From Helicobacteraceae bacterium CG2_30_36_10 (GTDB lineage Bacteria; Campylobacterota; Campylobacteria; Campylobacterales; Sulfurimonadaceae), in NCBI GenBank assembly GCA_001873135.1, contig MNYP01000143.1, positions 1-43,939 on the forward strand: DNA of 43,939 nucleotides, written 5' to 3'. The stretch's first letter is position 1. The number at the start of each line of letters is the position of its first letter. Made by a program: the position numbers and the translations under genes. Below the pieces are notes generated by a model, which was given only the letters and a program-made list of their open reading frames with translations, was not told where the DNA came from and did no database searches. Positions 1 through 9,386 of the stretch are shown in pieces.

Positions 1-162
1 CAAAGACCAGATAAATCCTGCCGGACCCATTATAAGAGGTACGATTGTAATTGATATTTTTTTTAATCGTAAAGATTCACTGTCTGTAGTTAAAACACCA
101 ATCTCAATGTATTTTATAAAATATTTTTTAAAAAAATTTGCAACTCTTATCATGATTTTCAT
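1..162 (-). CDS. N-terminal fragment of a membrane protein, truncated by the window edge
   Basis: Own translation of the minus strand from ATG at 162: MKIMIRVANFFKKYFIKYIEIGVLTTDSESLRLKKISITIVPLIMGPAGFIWSL, open to the window edge; hydrophobic segment at the end. Confidence 0.5.
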   Translation of the reverse strand, partial: MKIMIRVANFFKKYFIKYIEIGVLTTDSESLRLKKISITIVPLIMGPAGFIWSL

Positions 163-253
163 ACTGCCTTAGTACCATTTCTCTGTGACATTTATGTGAT
201 AATTGTATCATAAAAATTAATATTTTAGTTGTTATTTATAATAGAAATTTATA

Positions 254-748
254 TTAAATGTTCCTGTCATTGCGATGAAGCTTTTTATCTCTATGTACGG
301 AACCTCTCCAAAAATGGTTGACAGCCCAGTAAGCCAAAGATGAGACACTCACCGAATAAAAAAGTGTTCCAGTATAAAGGGGTATAAAAATATTATCTAA
401 ATTTTCACTAAACCATGCCAGCGTCATCTCAACGGGGGCCATCTCGGTGCCGAGAAAAAAAGCACCGGTCATGTACTCTGCATAATACATCAGCGGCATG
501 GTAAAAGGGTTGCTTAGCCAACATATAAGCAGTGCGATAGGTATGTTAAACCTGAAAAAAGGCATGAGAGCTAGTACCAAAGCCATCTGCATCGGCATGG
601 GTATAAAAGCTATGAAAACACCTATAAAAACTGCTCTTGAAACCATTCTTCTATTTGTTGAAAGGTACTCTCTAGGAATTTTGTATTTTTCTATAAATGC
701 TTTTAGTTTTTCACTTTTGCTTGTTTTTTTGAAAGTCTTTCTTATCAT
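254..748 (-). CDS. DUF2062-type small membrane protein
   Basis: ORF 164 aa; pattern FIGVFIAFIPMPMQMALVLALMPFFRFNIPIALLICWLSNPFTMPLMYY typical of DUF2062. Confidence 0.8.
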   Translation of the reverse strand: MIRKTFKKTSKSEKLKAFIEKYKIPREYLSTNRRMVSRAVFIGVFIAFIPMPMQMALVLALMPFFRFNIPIALLICWLSNPFTMPLMYYAEYMTGAFFLGTEMAPVEMTLAWFSENLDNIFIPLYTGTLFYSVSVSSLAYWAVNHFWRGSVHRDKKLHRNDRNI

Positions 749-849
749 TTTATATTCTTGTATTAATGTATAGCGATTATATCAATAAGCAACTTATATT
801 TTTAATAATATGCTAAAATTCCACATATATTTTATGAGGTTGTTTATTT

Positions 850-2124
850 ATGTCATTTGAAAAATTAGGGCTTATTAAGCCATTGCTAGGAGCTATAGGC
901 GAATTAGGCTATAAACATCCTACGACTATCCAAAAAAGAGCTATACCTTTAGTGTTGGCCAAAAGTGACGTATTTGCTACTGCACAAACGGGAACGGGTA
1001 AAACTGCAGCGTTTGGACTTCCGATTTTGCAAAAACTTAGAAATACTGAGGGGACCCAGGAGAGAGCGGTACGGGCTGTTATTTTGTCACCTACAAGAGA
1101 ACTCTCTATCCAAATATTTGAAGACATTACAGGCTTTGCAAAACACATGAGTGTGAATTGTGCTGTTTTAGTCGGCGGTAAAGACATTGTTGCCCAGCAG
1201 CGAGAGCTAAAAAAAGGCGTTGACATAATCATAGCAACTCCGGGACGATTTTTAGAGCATGTGGAATCAGGTCTTGATATCTCTCATATAGAAATTTTTG
1301 TACTCGATGAAGCAGACAGAATGCTCGATATGGGTTTTGCAAAGGAAATAAGAAGGGTTCATCCGCTTTTACCAAAACGCCACCAAACGCTTCTGTTCTC
1401 AGCAACATACAGTGACAAGGTGAGAAAACTCTCAAAACTTGTTCTTACCAAACCGGCTTTTGTAGAAACTTCTAAGAAAAATTCAACTGTTGACACCATA
1501 AACCAGATTGCTTATTTGGTCGATACCCAGAGGAAAGCTGCACTTTTAGCTTATCTTATCGGCTCTAGAAATTATCCGCAGGTTTTAGTTTTTACAAGAA
1601 CAAAAGCAAGTGCAGATGTGCTTGTGCTTGAACTGAAAAAAGATGGTTTGAAGTGCGGCATCATCCACGGTGACAAAACACAGGCAAACAGACTTAAAAC
1701 ACTTACTCAGTTTAAAGAGGGTGAAATAAGAGTTTTAGTTGCTACAGATATAGCATCACGCGGTTTGGACATAGAGAATCTCCCTTATGTTATAAACTAC
1801 GAACTCCCTGCAGTTGCTGAAGATTATATTCACAGAGTAGGACGAACAGGGCGTGCAGGACGAAATGGCGAGGCTATTTCTCTTATAGATATTTATGAAA
1901 AATATGATATTAAAGAGATAGAGAAATTGATTGGTCTAAAAATAGAGCAACAAACAGTAGACGGCTTTGAGCCGGATCCGACTATTAGAAGATTGGATCA
2001 AGATGAGTTTAAAGCAAAGAGTGAACATAAAAAAGCAGAAGTGAAGCATGTGAAAAAACCGACTAAGACTCCTTTTGTAAAGCCTACTTCAAAGAAAAAA
2101 AGAAAGACTACTAAGAGAGATTAA
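850..2124 (+). CDS. rhlE: DEAD-box ATP-dependent RNA helicase (RhlE-type)
   Basis: Motifs AQTGTGKT, PTRELSIQI, DEAD, SAT, HRVGRTGRAG; basic C-terminal tail. Confidence 0.9.
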   Translation: MSFEKLGLIKPLLGAIGELGYKHPTTIQKRAIPLVLAKSDVFATAQTGTGKTAAFGLPILQKLRNTEGTQERAVRAVILSPTRELSIQIFEDITGFAKHMSVNCAVLVGGKDIVAQQRELKKGVDIIIATPGRFLEHVESGLDISHIEIFVLDEADRMLDMGFAKEIRRVHPLLPKRHQTLLFSATYSDKVRKLSKLVLTKPAFVETSKKNSTVDTINQIAYLVDTQRKAALLAYLIGSRNYPQVLVFTRTKASADVLVLELKKDGLKCGIIHGDKTQANRLKTLTQFKEGEIRVLVATDIASRGLDIENLPYVINYELPAVAEDYIHRVGRTGRAGRNGEAISLIDIYEKYDIKEIEKLIGLKIEQQTVDGFEPDPTIRRLDQDEFKAKSEHKKAEVKHVKKPTKTPFVKPTSKKKRKTTKRD

Positions 2125-2445
2125 TCAGGAATAATGGACTGCCAGCCAGATAGTTTTACTCTGGGGAGTTGTCCATGAAACTTTATGTCTAGTATGTGCC
2201 GGTATATTTATATAGTCGCCACTTTTAAGCTTTACATCTTTACCGCTCTCAAAACTTAAAATCGCTTTACCTTGAAGTATAATCACCCATTCATGATTCT
2301 CTTGGTCATACCATTCATTCTCAGCAGAGTTGTGTCCATTTGAGACAATCCGCTCTATTTTCAAGCCATCTCTACAAAGCAACTCTTCAAATAACTCTTC
2401 TTTGACTTGTGATGGAATATCTTTAAATATATTTGATGTTTTCAT
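2125..2445 (-). CDS. Cupin-domain protein
   Basis: ORF 106 aa; cupin pattern HEWVIILQGKAILSFESGKDVKLKSGDYINIPAHTRHKV. Confidence 0.75.
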   Translation of the reverse strand: MKTSNIFKDIPSQVKEELFEELLCRDGLKIERIVSNGHNSAENEWYDQENHEWVIILQGKAILSFESGKDVKLKSGDYINIPAHTRHKVSWTTPQSKTIWLAVHYS

Positions 2446-2478
2446 TCTTTTATTATATACGAAAAACGGTATTATTTT

Positions 2479-2489
2479 GGCATGTGGAA
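2479..2489 (+). repeat. GGCATGTGGAA motif, exact
   Basis: Exact 11-mer; overlaps the ATG start of the RluA-type gene. Confidence 0.9.
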
Positions 2490-3225
2490 TAATTATGAAT
2501 TAGAGATTTTATACAAAGATGAAAGCCTTGTCGCCATAAACAAACCCTCGGGGCTTTTAGTGCATAAGTCCATGATAGATAAGCATGAGATATATTTTGC
2601 TAATAAGATGCTGCGTGATCAAATAGCTCAATGGGTTTATCCTGTTCACAGGCTTGACAAACCAACGTCGGGAGTACTGCTCTTTGCCCTTAACAAAGAT
2701 ACGGCAAGAGTAATGTCCAAGCAGTTTAAAGAGCATACTATTGAAAAAACTTATTTGGCTGTTGTCCGAGGCTATCCAGAGGAGAGTGGCATAATAGAGT
2801 ATGCTTTAAGCGTGAAACTAGACAAGATTGCAGACAAAGATTCAAGTGAAGAAAAAGAAGCCCAGAGTGCTGTGACTGAGTATAAACGACTTGGCAGTGT
2901 TGAACTTCCACATGCCATAGGCAAATATGAGACTACCCGCTATTCACTTGTAAAACTTCTGCCAAAAACTGGACGAAAACACCAGTTACGCAGGCATATG
3001 AAACATATCTCTCATCATATTTTAGGTGATACAAAATATGGCAGGGGAGAGCATAATAAATTTATAAGAGAAAAATTTGATTGTCACAGATTACTCTTGC
3101 ATGCCCACTCATTGAAGTTTACCCATCCATATAGAGATGAGACAGTTGTTATAAAAGCAGAAGTGGATGAGACTTTTAACTCAATTTTTAAGAATTTTTC
3201 TTGGGATAGAATAAAGTTGGAGTAA
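2482..3225 (+). CDS. RluA-family pseudouridine synthase (TruC-like)
   Basis: HRLDKPTSGVLLFA catalytic motif, KTGRKHQLRRHM, LLLHAHSLKFTHP. Confidence 0.88.
   Translation: MWNNYELEILYKDESLVAINKPSGLLVHKSMIDKHEIYFANKMLRDQIAQWVYPVHRLDKPTSGVLLFALNKDTARVMSKQFKEHTIEKTYLAVVRGYPEESGIIEYALSVKLDKIADKDSSEEKEAQSAVTEYKRLGSVELPHAIGKYETTRYSLVKLLPKTGRKHQLRRHMKHISHHILGDTKYGRGEHNKFIREKFDCHRLLLHAHSLKFTHPYRDETVVIKAEVDETFNSIFKNFSWDRIKLE
2906..2916 (-). repeat. GGCATGTGGAA motif, exact
   Basis: TTCCACATGCC on + strand, within CDS. Confidence 0.9.
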
Positions 3226-3282
3226 AAAGAGTGTTATATGATTGGCACTAGACTTTGAACTTGAAAGTAAATATTTTAGGGG

Positions 3283-3357
3283 TGGCTCCGAATACTGGAT
3301 TCGAACCAGTGACCAAGTGATTAACAGTCACCTACTCTACCGCTGAGCTAATTCGGA
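3283..3357 (-). tRNA. tRNA-Asn (GTT)
   Basis: Minus strand TCCGAATTAGCTCAGCGGTAGAGTAGGTGACTGTTAATCACTTGGTCACTGGTTCGAATCCAGTATTCGGAGCCA; cloverleaf, GTT anticodon, encoded CCA. Confidence 0.95.
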
Positions 3358-3388
3358 TTGTGATAAAAAGTTGTAAGTTTCAAATAAA

Positions 3389-3463
3389 TGGCTCCGAATA
3401 CTGGATTCGAACCAGTGACCAAGTGATTAACAGTCACCTACTCTACCGCTGAGCTAATTCGGA
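3389..3463 (-). tRNA. tRNA-Asn (GTT), second identical copy
   Basis: Identical 75-nt tRNA sequence 31 nt from the first copy. Confidence 0.95.
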
Positions 3464-3519
3464 TTATTTATTGAGCCGAAATTATACTTTATGAGACCCT
3501 AAAAGTCAAGCTATTTAGG

Positions 3520-4452
3520 CTAGTTCTTACGTTTTCTTTTTATGTTGGCATGTGGAATTAAAAATTCCAGATTTCCAACTCTTTTTTTTACGATTTGCTC
3601 TTCATTTATGAGTCTGTTTAGGCTTATTTTACTCTCTTCATCAAAAAGTAGATTTATATCATCCATCGTTAAAGGTCTTTTGTCTAATGTGTTGAGTATA
3701 TCGTCATCACTATAGTAAGCGTTGTTGGGCTCGGCGTGAACTCTTGAGGCTATATGTATTGGTAAAGAGTTGTTAAACATTAAAGAGATGTCGTGGAGTT
3801 CTTTATAGCTTATTCCCATAACTGGATAGGCTGGAGGTCTGTCTATGGTTCCTAGGTCTATTCTTGTGCAGTTTAGCGTCATTAATATATTGTTTAGTTT
3901 AGCGACTTCTTCTACAGTATCGTTTAGTCCGTGCACGAAAAGTATTTCTATAAAAAGTTTCCCTTTATAAACTTTACTGAACTCTTGCACTTTTTGTACA
4001 ACTTCTTCTATCTTTATACTCTCATGCGGTCTGTCAATCTTTTTGAAAATATCACTGCTGATGGCGTCAAGAGAGAGTTTTACCCAGTCAAGTTTTAAGA
4101 GGGTATTAAAAACTTTTTCATCAACCAAGGCAGCACTGTTTGTAAGGATGAGAGTTTGGGTGTTGTTTTTGATTTTATCTATTTCATCTATGAGTTGGCT
4201 CAGGTGAGGGTAGAGTGATGGTTCACCGTTAGCAGTAAGGGTTATGACATCTATTTTTGTGCTTAAGTGATTTTTTAACTCTTTAATAATCTCATTAACT
4301 TCTACAACTTGCGTCTGTTTGTCTACTGTTGCCGTTGGGGCTAGTTCACAGTAAAGGCAGTCAAAGTTACACTGTTTGGCGGAAGGAGAGAGATCTATGC
4401 CCAAAGATGTTCCAAAGCGACGAGAATTTACGGGACCGAAAATTATTTGCAT
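3520..4452 (-). CDS. Radical SAM protein
   Basis: CNFDCLYCEL (CxxxCxxC-type motif), LTANGEPSLYPHL, SLDAISSDIFKKIDRPH. Confidence 0.85.
   Translation of the reverse strand: MQIIFGPVNSRRFGTSLGIDLSPSAKQCNFDCLYCELAPTATVDKQTQVVEVNEIIKELKNHLSTKIDVITLTANGEPSLYPHLSQLIDEIDKIKNNTQTLILTNSAALVDEKVFNTLLKLDWVKLSLDAISSDIFKKIDRPHESIKIEEVVQKVQEFSKVYKGKLFIEILFVHGLNDTVEEVAKLNNILMTLNCTRIDLGTIDRPPAYPVMGISYKELHDISLMFNNSLPIHIASRVHAEPNNAYYSDDDILNTLDKRPLTMDDINLLFDEESKISLNRLINEEQIVKKRVGNLEFLIPHANIKRKRKN
3547..3557 (+). repeat. GGCATGTGGAA motif, exact
   Basis: Exact 11-mer within radical SAM CDS (antisense to the gene). Confidence 0.9.
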
Positions 4453-4477
4453 ACGTTATTTCCATGTTTTTGGGTGC

Positions 4478-4505
4478 TGGCATGTGGATTGGTTTCCACA
4501 TGCCA
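4478..4505. repeat. Inverted pair of the GGCATGTGGAA motif
   Basis: TGGCATGTGGA-ttggtt-TCCACATGCCA, perfect 11-bp arms, between hemE 3' end and radical SAM gene start. Confidence 0.9.
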
Positions 4506-4514
4506 AGAGGCGGA

Positions 4515-5549
4515 TTAGATTTTTGTGCTTACTCTGTGACATTCGTTTATAAAGTGTATTGCATTTTCAACAGGAACATCGGGAAGAATTCCGTGTCCAA
4601 GGTTAAAGATATGGCGTTTGCCTTGCATAGTCTCTTGAATCACCTCTACACATTTAGTCGTAGCTTCTTTGGAGTAGAGACGGCATGGCTCCATGTTTCC
4701 TTGAAGAACATATTTGTCACCAAGTTTTTCTTTTGCCAAAGCCATCGGGGTTGACCAGTCAACACCGAAAACATCAAAGTTTCCGTAGACTTTGTCTAAA
4801 AATGCGGGGATTCCTTTTGGGAAGATGATGATAGGGATGTTTGGATGCTTCTCTTTTAGATAGTCTGCAATTTCTATCATATATTTCCAAGAAAATTCAT
4901 CATACATTCCCGGTTCAATCGCCGCCGCCCAAGAGTCAAAAATCTGAACTACATCTATGCCGGCTTCTATCTGTTTTTCCATATAGAGTTTTACAACTTC
5001 GGTTACTTTTGCGAGTATCTTGTGTAAAAGGGCAGGGTTTGAGTACATCATCTTTTTACAAACATTGTAAGTTTTTGTGCCCTCTCCCTCTATCATATAT
5101 GTTGCCAACGTCCAAGGAGCACCCGTAAAACCGATAAGGGCTTTGTCCTGTGCCAACTCTTGTTTTACAAGCTTAATGGTCTCATACACATAGGTTAGTT
5201 TTGACGCTGCCTCTTCACCGCCTATGAGTCTTTCAAGGTCAGCTTCAGTTGCGATAGGGTCATTAAATTTTGGTCCAGAGCCCGATATAAACTCTAAATC
5301 CATACCCATCTCATCGGGAATAACTAAGATGTCACTAAAGATAATGGCGGCATCTACCCCGACAATATCGACTGGCTGAAGTGTTACTTCGCAAGCTTTT
5401 TTAGGGTCATGGCAAAGGTTTAAAAAGTTGCCTGTCTCGGCTCTTACAGCTTTGTACTGTGGAAGGTAACGACCCGCTTGTCTCATCATCCAAACCGGAG
5501 TGTAGGGAGTCTCTTTTCCCAAACATGCATCTACAAATATTTTACTCAA
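4515..5549 (-). CDS. hemE: Uroporphyrinogen decarboxylase
   Basis: [56 protein letters not shown]. Confidence 0.97.
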   Translation of the reverse strand: MSKIFVDACLGKETPYTPVWMMRQAGRYLPQYKAVRAETGNFLNLCHDPKKACEVTLQPVDIVGVDAAIIFSDILVIPDEMGMDLEFISGSGPKFNDPIATEADLERLIGGEEAASKLTYVYETIKLVKQELAQDKALIGFTGAPWTLATYMIEGEGTKTYNVCKKMMYSNPALLHKILAKVTEVVKLYMEKQIEAGIDVVQIFDSWAAAIEPGMYDEFSWKYMIEIADYLKEKHPNIPIIIFPKGIPAFLDKVYGNFDVFGVDWSTPMALAKEKLGDKYVLQGNMEPCRLYSKEATTKCVEVIQETMQGKRHIFNLGHGILPDVPVENAIHFINECHRVSTKI

Positions 5550-5575
5550 ATTAAATCCTTTATTTTATTAAAAAG

Positions 5576-6094
5576 TTAGTGCGCTTTTCCTACTTTACTT
5601 AAAAAGTATAAACCAACTGAAACAGCTGTTATAGAAAAGGCAAGATAAAGCAAGTCTAGTGCACCGACATAGTTGGTGTGTCCTACTTTTTGAAAAAATC
5701 CTACAACTAAAACCATTACAATTACTTTGGAGATTTTAACTTTAAGCTGATCAAGAGAGTGAATCGCCAAAAGTTGATTTTCCTGACCATTTGAATCCTT
5801 AGCTGCATCTATTTCTGAGATAAAGAGTTCGTAAAGTCCAAAAGAAAAAAGTAACATAACTACACCAATTAGGTACAAATCAACCGCGCCGATTATTCCA
5901 CCAACAACATCTTCGTGAAAATTTTCAGGATGCGCATGTGTCATGTAGGTATTTATAACGAATTTAGCTGTCTCATATACGTCATAACTTGCTACAATAA
6001 ATAAAATTACAGCTCCGATAAGACCAAAAACTACAGCAAGAATAATAATGAATCGTGAATTCCAAAGAGTGTTTTCAAATATTTTTTCTAACAT
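5576..6094 (-). CDS. yqhA: YqhA/UPF0114 family membrane protein
   Basis: ORF 172 aa; several TM segments; YELFISEIDAA pattern typical of UPF0114. Confidence 0.75.
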   Translation of the reverse strand: MLEKIFENTLWNSRFIIILAVVFGLIGAVILFIVASYDVYETAKFVINTYMTHAHPENFHEDVVGGIIGAVDLYLIGVVMLLFSFGLYELFISEIDAAKDSNGQENQLLAIHSLDQLKVKISKVIVMVLVVGFFQKVGHTNYVGALDLLYLAFSITAVSVGLYFLSKVGKAH

Positions 6095-7129
6095 CTATTT
6101 TTCGCCTTCCATCTCTACCCATTTTTGAGCAATACGAACAGCATTTGTAGCCGCCCCGACTCTTAAGTTGTCAGCCACAACAAACATATGAAGCATATTT
6201 TTTCTATATGTGTCATTTCTGATACGACCGATAAAAGTCTGGTTCATCTCAACACAAGTAGTCGGCATTGGGTATAAGCTCTCTGAGGGCTCGTCAAGAA
6301 TCACTATATTTGGAGCACGTGACAAAATGTCTCTCGCTTCATTAGCATCTACATCGCTCTCAAAAGTAAGTGTCAGTGCTTCAGAGTGACCGCGAAGAAC
6401 AGGAACTCGAACACAAGTTGCACTTACTTCGATGTTTTTATGCATGATTTTAGTCGTCTCATTTACCATCTTCATCTCCTCCTTAGTGTATCCGTTTTCC
6501 AGAAACAGATCAATTTGAGGGATTACGTTTAGAGCGATTTGATGAGGGAATTTTTTGTGCTCTGATTCGCTGAGTTTAAAAGCAAAGAAGTCTTGCATCT
6601 GAGTCACTAACTCCTCCATCGCACTTTTTCCGCCACCGGAAGTAGCTTGGTAAGTAGCAACATCGACCCTTATGAGACCATAAGCATCATCTAAAGGTTT
6701 TAAGGCTTGAACCATTTGGATGGTTGAACAGTTTGGGTTAGAAATAATTCCCGTCTCTCTCCATTTGGAGATATCTTGGGGGTTTACCTCCGGTACAACC
6801 AAAGGAACTTTTGGATCCATACGAAAGTGTGAAGTGTTGTCGATGACAACAGCTCCGGCTTCAACTGCAAAAGCCGCATATGCAGCACTTACGTCGCCGC
6901 CGGCACTAAAGAGAGCTATATCTATCTCCTCCTCTTCAAAAACAGTGTTTGTTAACTCTACAATTGGAATCTCTTTGCCGTTAAACTCTACACTTTTTCC
7001 AAGGCTTCTTGAACTTGCAAGAGGCACTAACTTATTGAGTGGAAAATCGATTTCTCCTAAAACAGCTAAAATCTCTTCCCCAACTGCGCCATTTGCTCCA
7101 ACTACTGCTACATTATACTTTCTTGCCAT
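6095..7129 (-). CDS. asd: Aspartate-semialdehyde dehydrogenase
   Basis: VAVVGANGAVGEEIL, ISNPNCSTIQMV, YQATSGGGKSAMEEL, RVPVLRGHSEALT. Confidence 0.96.
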   Translation of the reverse strand: MARKYNVAVVGANGAVGEEILAVLGEIDFPLNKLVPLASSRSLGKSVEFNGKEIPIVELTNTVFEEEEIDIALFSAGGDVSAAYAAFAVEAGAVVIDNTSHFRMDPKVPLVVPEVNPQDISKWRETGIISNPNCSTIQMVQALKPLDDAYGLIRVDVATYQATSGGGKSAMEELVTQMQDFFAFKLSESEHKKFPHQIALNVIPQIDLFLENGYTKEEMKMVNETTKIMHKNIEVSATCVRVPVLRGHSEALTLTFESDVDANEARDILSRAPNIVILDEPSESLYPMPTTCVEMNQTFIGRIRNDTYRKNMLHMFVVADNLRVGAATNAVRIAQKWVEMEGEK

Positions 7130-7142
7130 CTGCCTATTTCCC

Positions 7143-8438
7143 TTATATGTTGTATATTTTAATTTTTTCGCTTATAATTATTTTACTCATGCCTAGAATT
7201 TTTGATGCTTTGTCCACATTGCCATCGGCTGAGCTTAAAACTTCTGAAATAAGTTCTTTTTCCATAGTTTCAATACTTTTGGATTCTTTAAGTCCACGGG
7301 ACTCTAAAAATAGAGCTTCGGGAGTTATTTCATCACCTTCGCTAAGTATGGCAGCTCTCTCAACCACAGAGATTAATTCTCTGATATTTCCCGGCCAACT
7401 ATACATTAGTAGTTGTTCTTTTGCATCTTTTGTAAAACTTTTTTGTTTAAAATCGTATTTTACACAATTTTGCTGCAGAATTTTATCTGCGATTTGCAAA
7501 ATTTCATCTTTTCTTTCACTTAAAGGGGGGATATTCAAAGGAATTGTATTTAAACGGTAATATAAATCTTCCCTAAATTCTCCATCTTTTATTTTATTTA
7601 AGAGGTTTGCATTCGTTGCAGAAACAACTCTTATATCTATTTTAGTCGTTTTTGAAGAACCTAGTCTTCTTACCTCTTTTTCTTGCAAGGCACGAAGCAG
7701 TTTTGCTTGAACTCCGTAAGGCATCTCCCCAATCTCATCTAAAAAGAGTGTCCCGCCGTTAGCTAACTCAAACTGTCCGGCTTTTGCTTCACTAGCATCC
7801 GTAAACGCACCTTTTTCAAACCCAAAGAGTTCGCTCTCTATTAAATTTTCGGGAATTGCCGCCATATTAATAGCAATAAAAGGCTTTTTGGCTCTGGGCG
7901 AATTTTCATGAATGTAAGTTGCGAAAAGTTCTTTTCCTACACCGCTTTGACCAAGAAGCAAGATACTGGCATCAGTTCTAGCTGCCTTGTTTGCTATATT
8001 TAAAGCTGATTCAAGAGCTTTAGAAGTACCTAAAAAGCTACTAATAGATTTTTCTGCCTCAGGTTTTACAGAGATTTTTTTCTTAGCTTCTTGAACTTTA
8101 CTCTCTCTCTTTATAGCTCTAAGCAATGTGTCTACGTCAAACGGCTTGAGTAAAAAGTCTTTAACCCCGAGATGAATAGACTCTATGGCTCTTTGAAGTG
8201 TTGCATTTCCAGTCATAATTATGACTTCATATTTGCCATTTAATGTTTTAACAAATTCTATACCGTCCATTCCAGGCATGTTTATGTCTGTTATGATTAA
8301 ATCGTAACTCTCATCAAGTGCTTTCAGTGCATCTTTTGCATTCTTAAATGTTTTTATTTCAAATTCTACAAAATCGCCCATGGCAATTTCAAGAGATTTT
8401 CTCATATTAATATCATCTTCGACTATTGCAATTTTCAC
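7143..8438 (-). CDS. flgR: Sigma-54-dependent response regulator, FlgR-like
   Basis: Receiver domain (VEDD, ITDINMPG, KPFD), AAA+ sigma54 motifs GQSGVGKELFA, ELFGFEKGAFTDA (GAFTGA-like), GTLFLDEIGE; adjacent to flgQ/flgP-like genes and gyrA. Confidence 0.85.
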   Translation of the reverse strand: MKIAIVEDDINMRKSLEIAMGDFVEFEIKTFKNAKDALKALDESYDLIITDINMPGMDGIEFVKTLNGKYEVIIMTGNATLQRAIESIHLGVKDFLLKPFDVDTLLRAIKRESKVQEAKKKISVKPEAEKSISSFLGTSKALESALNIANKAARTDASILLLGQSGVGKELFATYIHENSPRAKKPFIAINMAAIPENLIESELFGFEKGAFTDASEAKAGQFELANGGTLFLDEIGEMPYGVQAKLLRALQEKEVRRLGSSKTTKIDIRVVSATNANLLNKIKDGEFREDLYYRLNTIPLNIPPLSERKDEILQIADKILQQNCVKYDFKQKSFTKDAKEQLLMYSWPGNIRELISVVERAAILSEGDEITPEALFLESRGLKESKSIETMEKELISEVLSSADGNVDKASKILGMSKIIISEKIKIYNI

Positions 8439-8447
8439 TGAAAACCT

Positions 8448-8864
8448 TTACTTTAAAGCTATGATTCTAGCGAAATTATCATTAAAATCGACTTCGAAGC
8501 ATGTTGTTTTAAGTGTCAATATCGTCGTTGACTTATTTATAAATTTTTTGGTAACTTCTTCATGTTTTATATGAAGACCAAGTTTTTGAAGATACTCTAT
8601 AAACTCAATAGAGTTTGCAGAGATAATTTTTTTTAAATCATCTTCATTGTTATTTTCTAAAATTAGTTCTTTTTGAGGGTTGCCAACACACTTTTTCATA
8701 GCTTTGGCAATATGAAGAGTCTCATTGTAAAGAGTGGCATCTTTTACCACATATCGGTAAGAGATGAGATACTCGTCAGCTTGTAATGTAGATAAACTTA
8801 GGAGAAGAAATACTACTGAGCAAATTGAGAGTGAGAAATTAAGATTTCCATCTCTACTTCGCAT
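8448..8864 (-). CDS. flgQ: Small secreted protein, FlgQ-like by position
   Basis: ORF 138 aa with signal-peptide-like N-terminus; overlaps the 3' end of the upstream gene; lies between flgR- and flgP-like genes. Confidence 0.55.
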   Translation of the reverse strand: MRSRDGNLNFSLSICSVVFLLLSLSTLQADEYLISYRYVVKDATLYNETLHIAKAMKKCVGNPQKELILENNNEDDLKKIISANSIEFIEYLQKLGLHIKHEEVTKKFINKSTTILTLKTTCFEVDFNDNFARIIALK

Positions 8865-9322
8865 AAACCCTCTTTAAATGTAGTCTCAACAACATTGGCA
8901 TTTCTAACCATAGCATTTACTGAAGTACGAATTGTTGAGCGCTGTACCATCATATTTTTGATCAAATCTTGACCTTCAATACGAACACCTTTTACTTTTT
9001 CGGCTATCAGTCTGTAAGCATCTGCCGTTGCCGCACGTTTAGCGAGTGCATAAGCTTGCGCAGGAGAAGCTGTATTCATTGGAGCAACACCTTGACCGCT
9101 TACGCTGATGCGTATATCTTGTCCTTCGGTTAATACTTTTTCAACAGCAGACTTTGACTCTACAAACTGAACTTCTCTGATAGATTCAACTTTAGTACAT
9201 TCAGGGCATACCTTAATATTTTTAGTTGCTTCGTTTAAGCCAGTGTTTTTAGCCATTACAGTTTCTTCAGCCATTAGAGAAGTAGCACTTATAAGCGCTA
9301 CTAAAAGCAGAGAGTATTTCAT
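8813..9322 (-). CDS. flgP: LPP20-family protein, FlgP-like
   Basis: Start trimmed to ATG at 9322 (MKYSLLLVALISATSLMAEE signal peptide) from ORF 8813..9358; AYALAKRAATADAYRLIAEKVKGVRI pattern; between flgQ-like gene and gyrA. Confidence 0.65.
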   Translation of the reverse strand: MKYSLLLVALISATSLMAEETVMAKNTGLNEATKNIKVCPECTKVESIREVQFVESKSAVEKVLTEGQDIRISVSGQGVAPMNTASPAQAYALAKRAATADAYRLIAEKVKGVRIEGQDLIKNMMVQRSTIRTSVNAMVRNANVVETTFKEGLCEVEMEILISHSQFAQ

Positions 9323-9386
9323 ATTTATCCCTTTGTAGGGCACTTTTTTAGTGCCCAAGATTTAATTGCTAGTTACTTAGCAAGTT

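Noticed and set aside
3283-3463. Direct repeat suggesting a mobile or CRISPR-like element
   Set aside because: Explained entirely by two identical tandem tRNA-Asn genes; no spacers or integrase nearby
4329-4754. ORF 141 aa on plus strand
   Set aside because: Antisense to hemE and the radical SAM gene; no recognisable domain; runs through the motif hairpin
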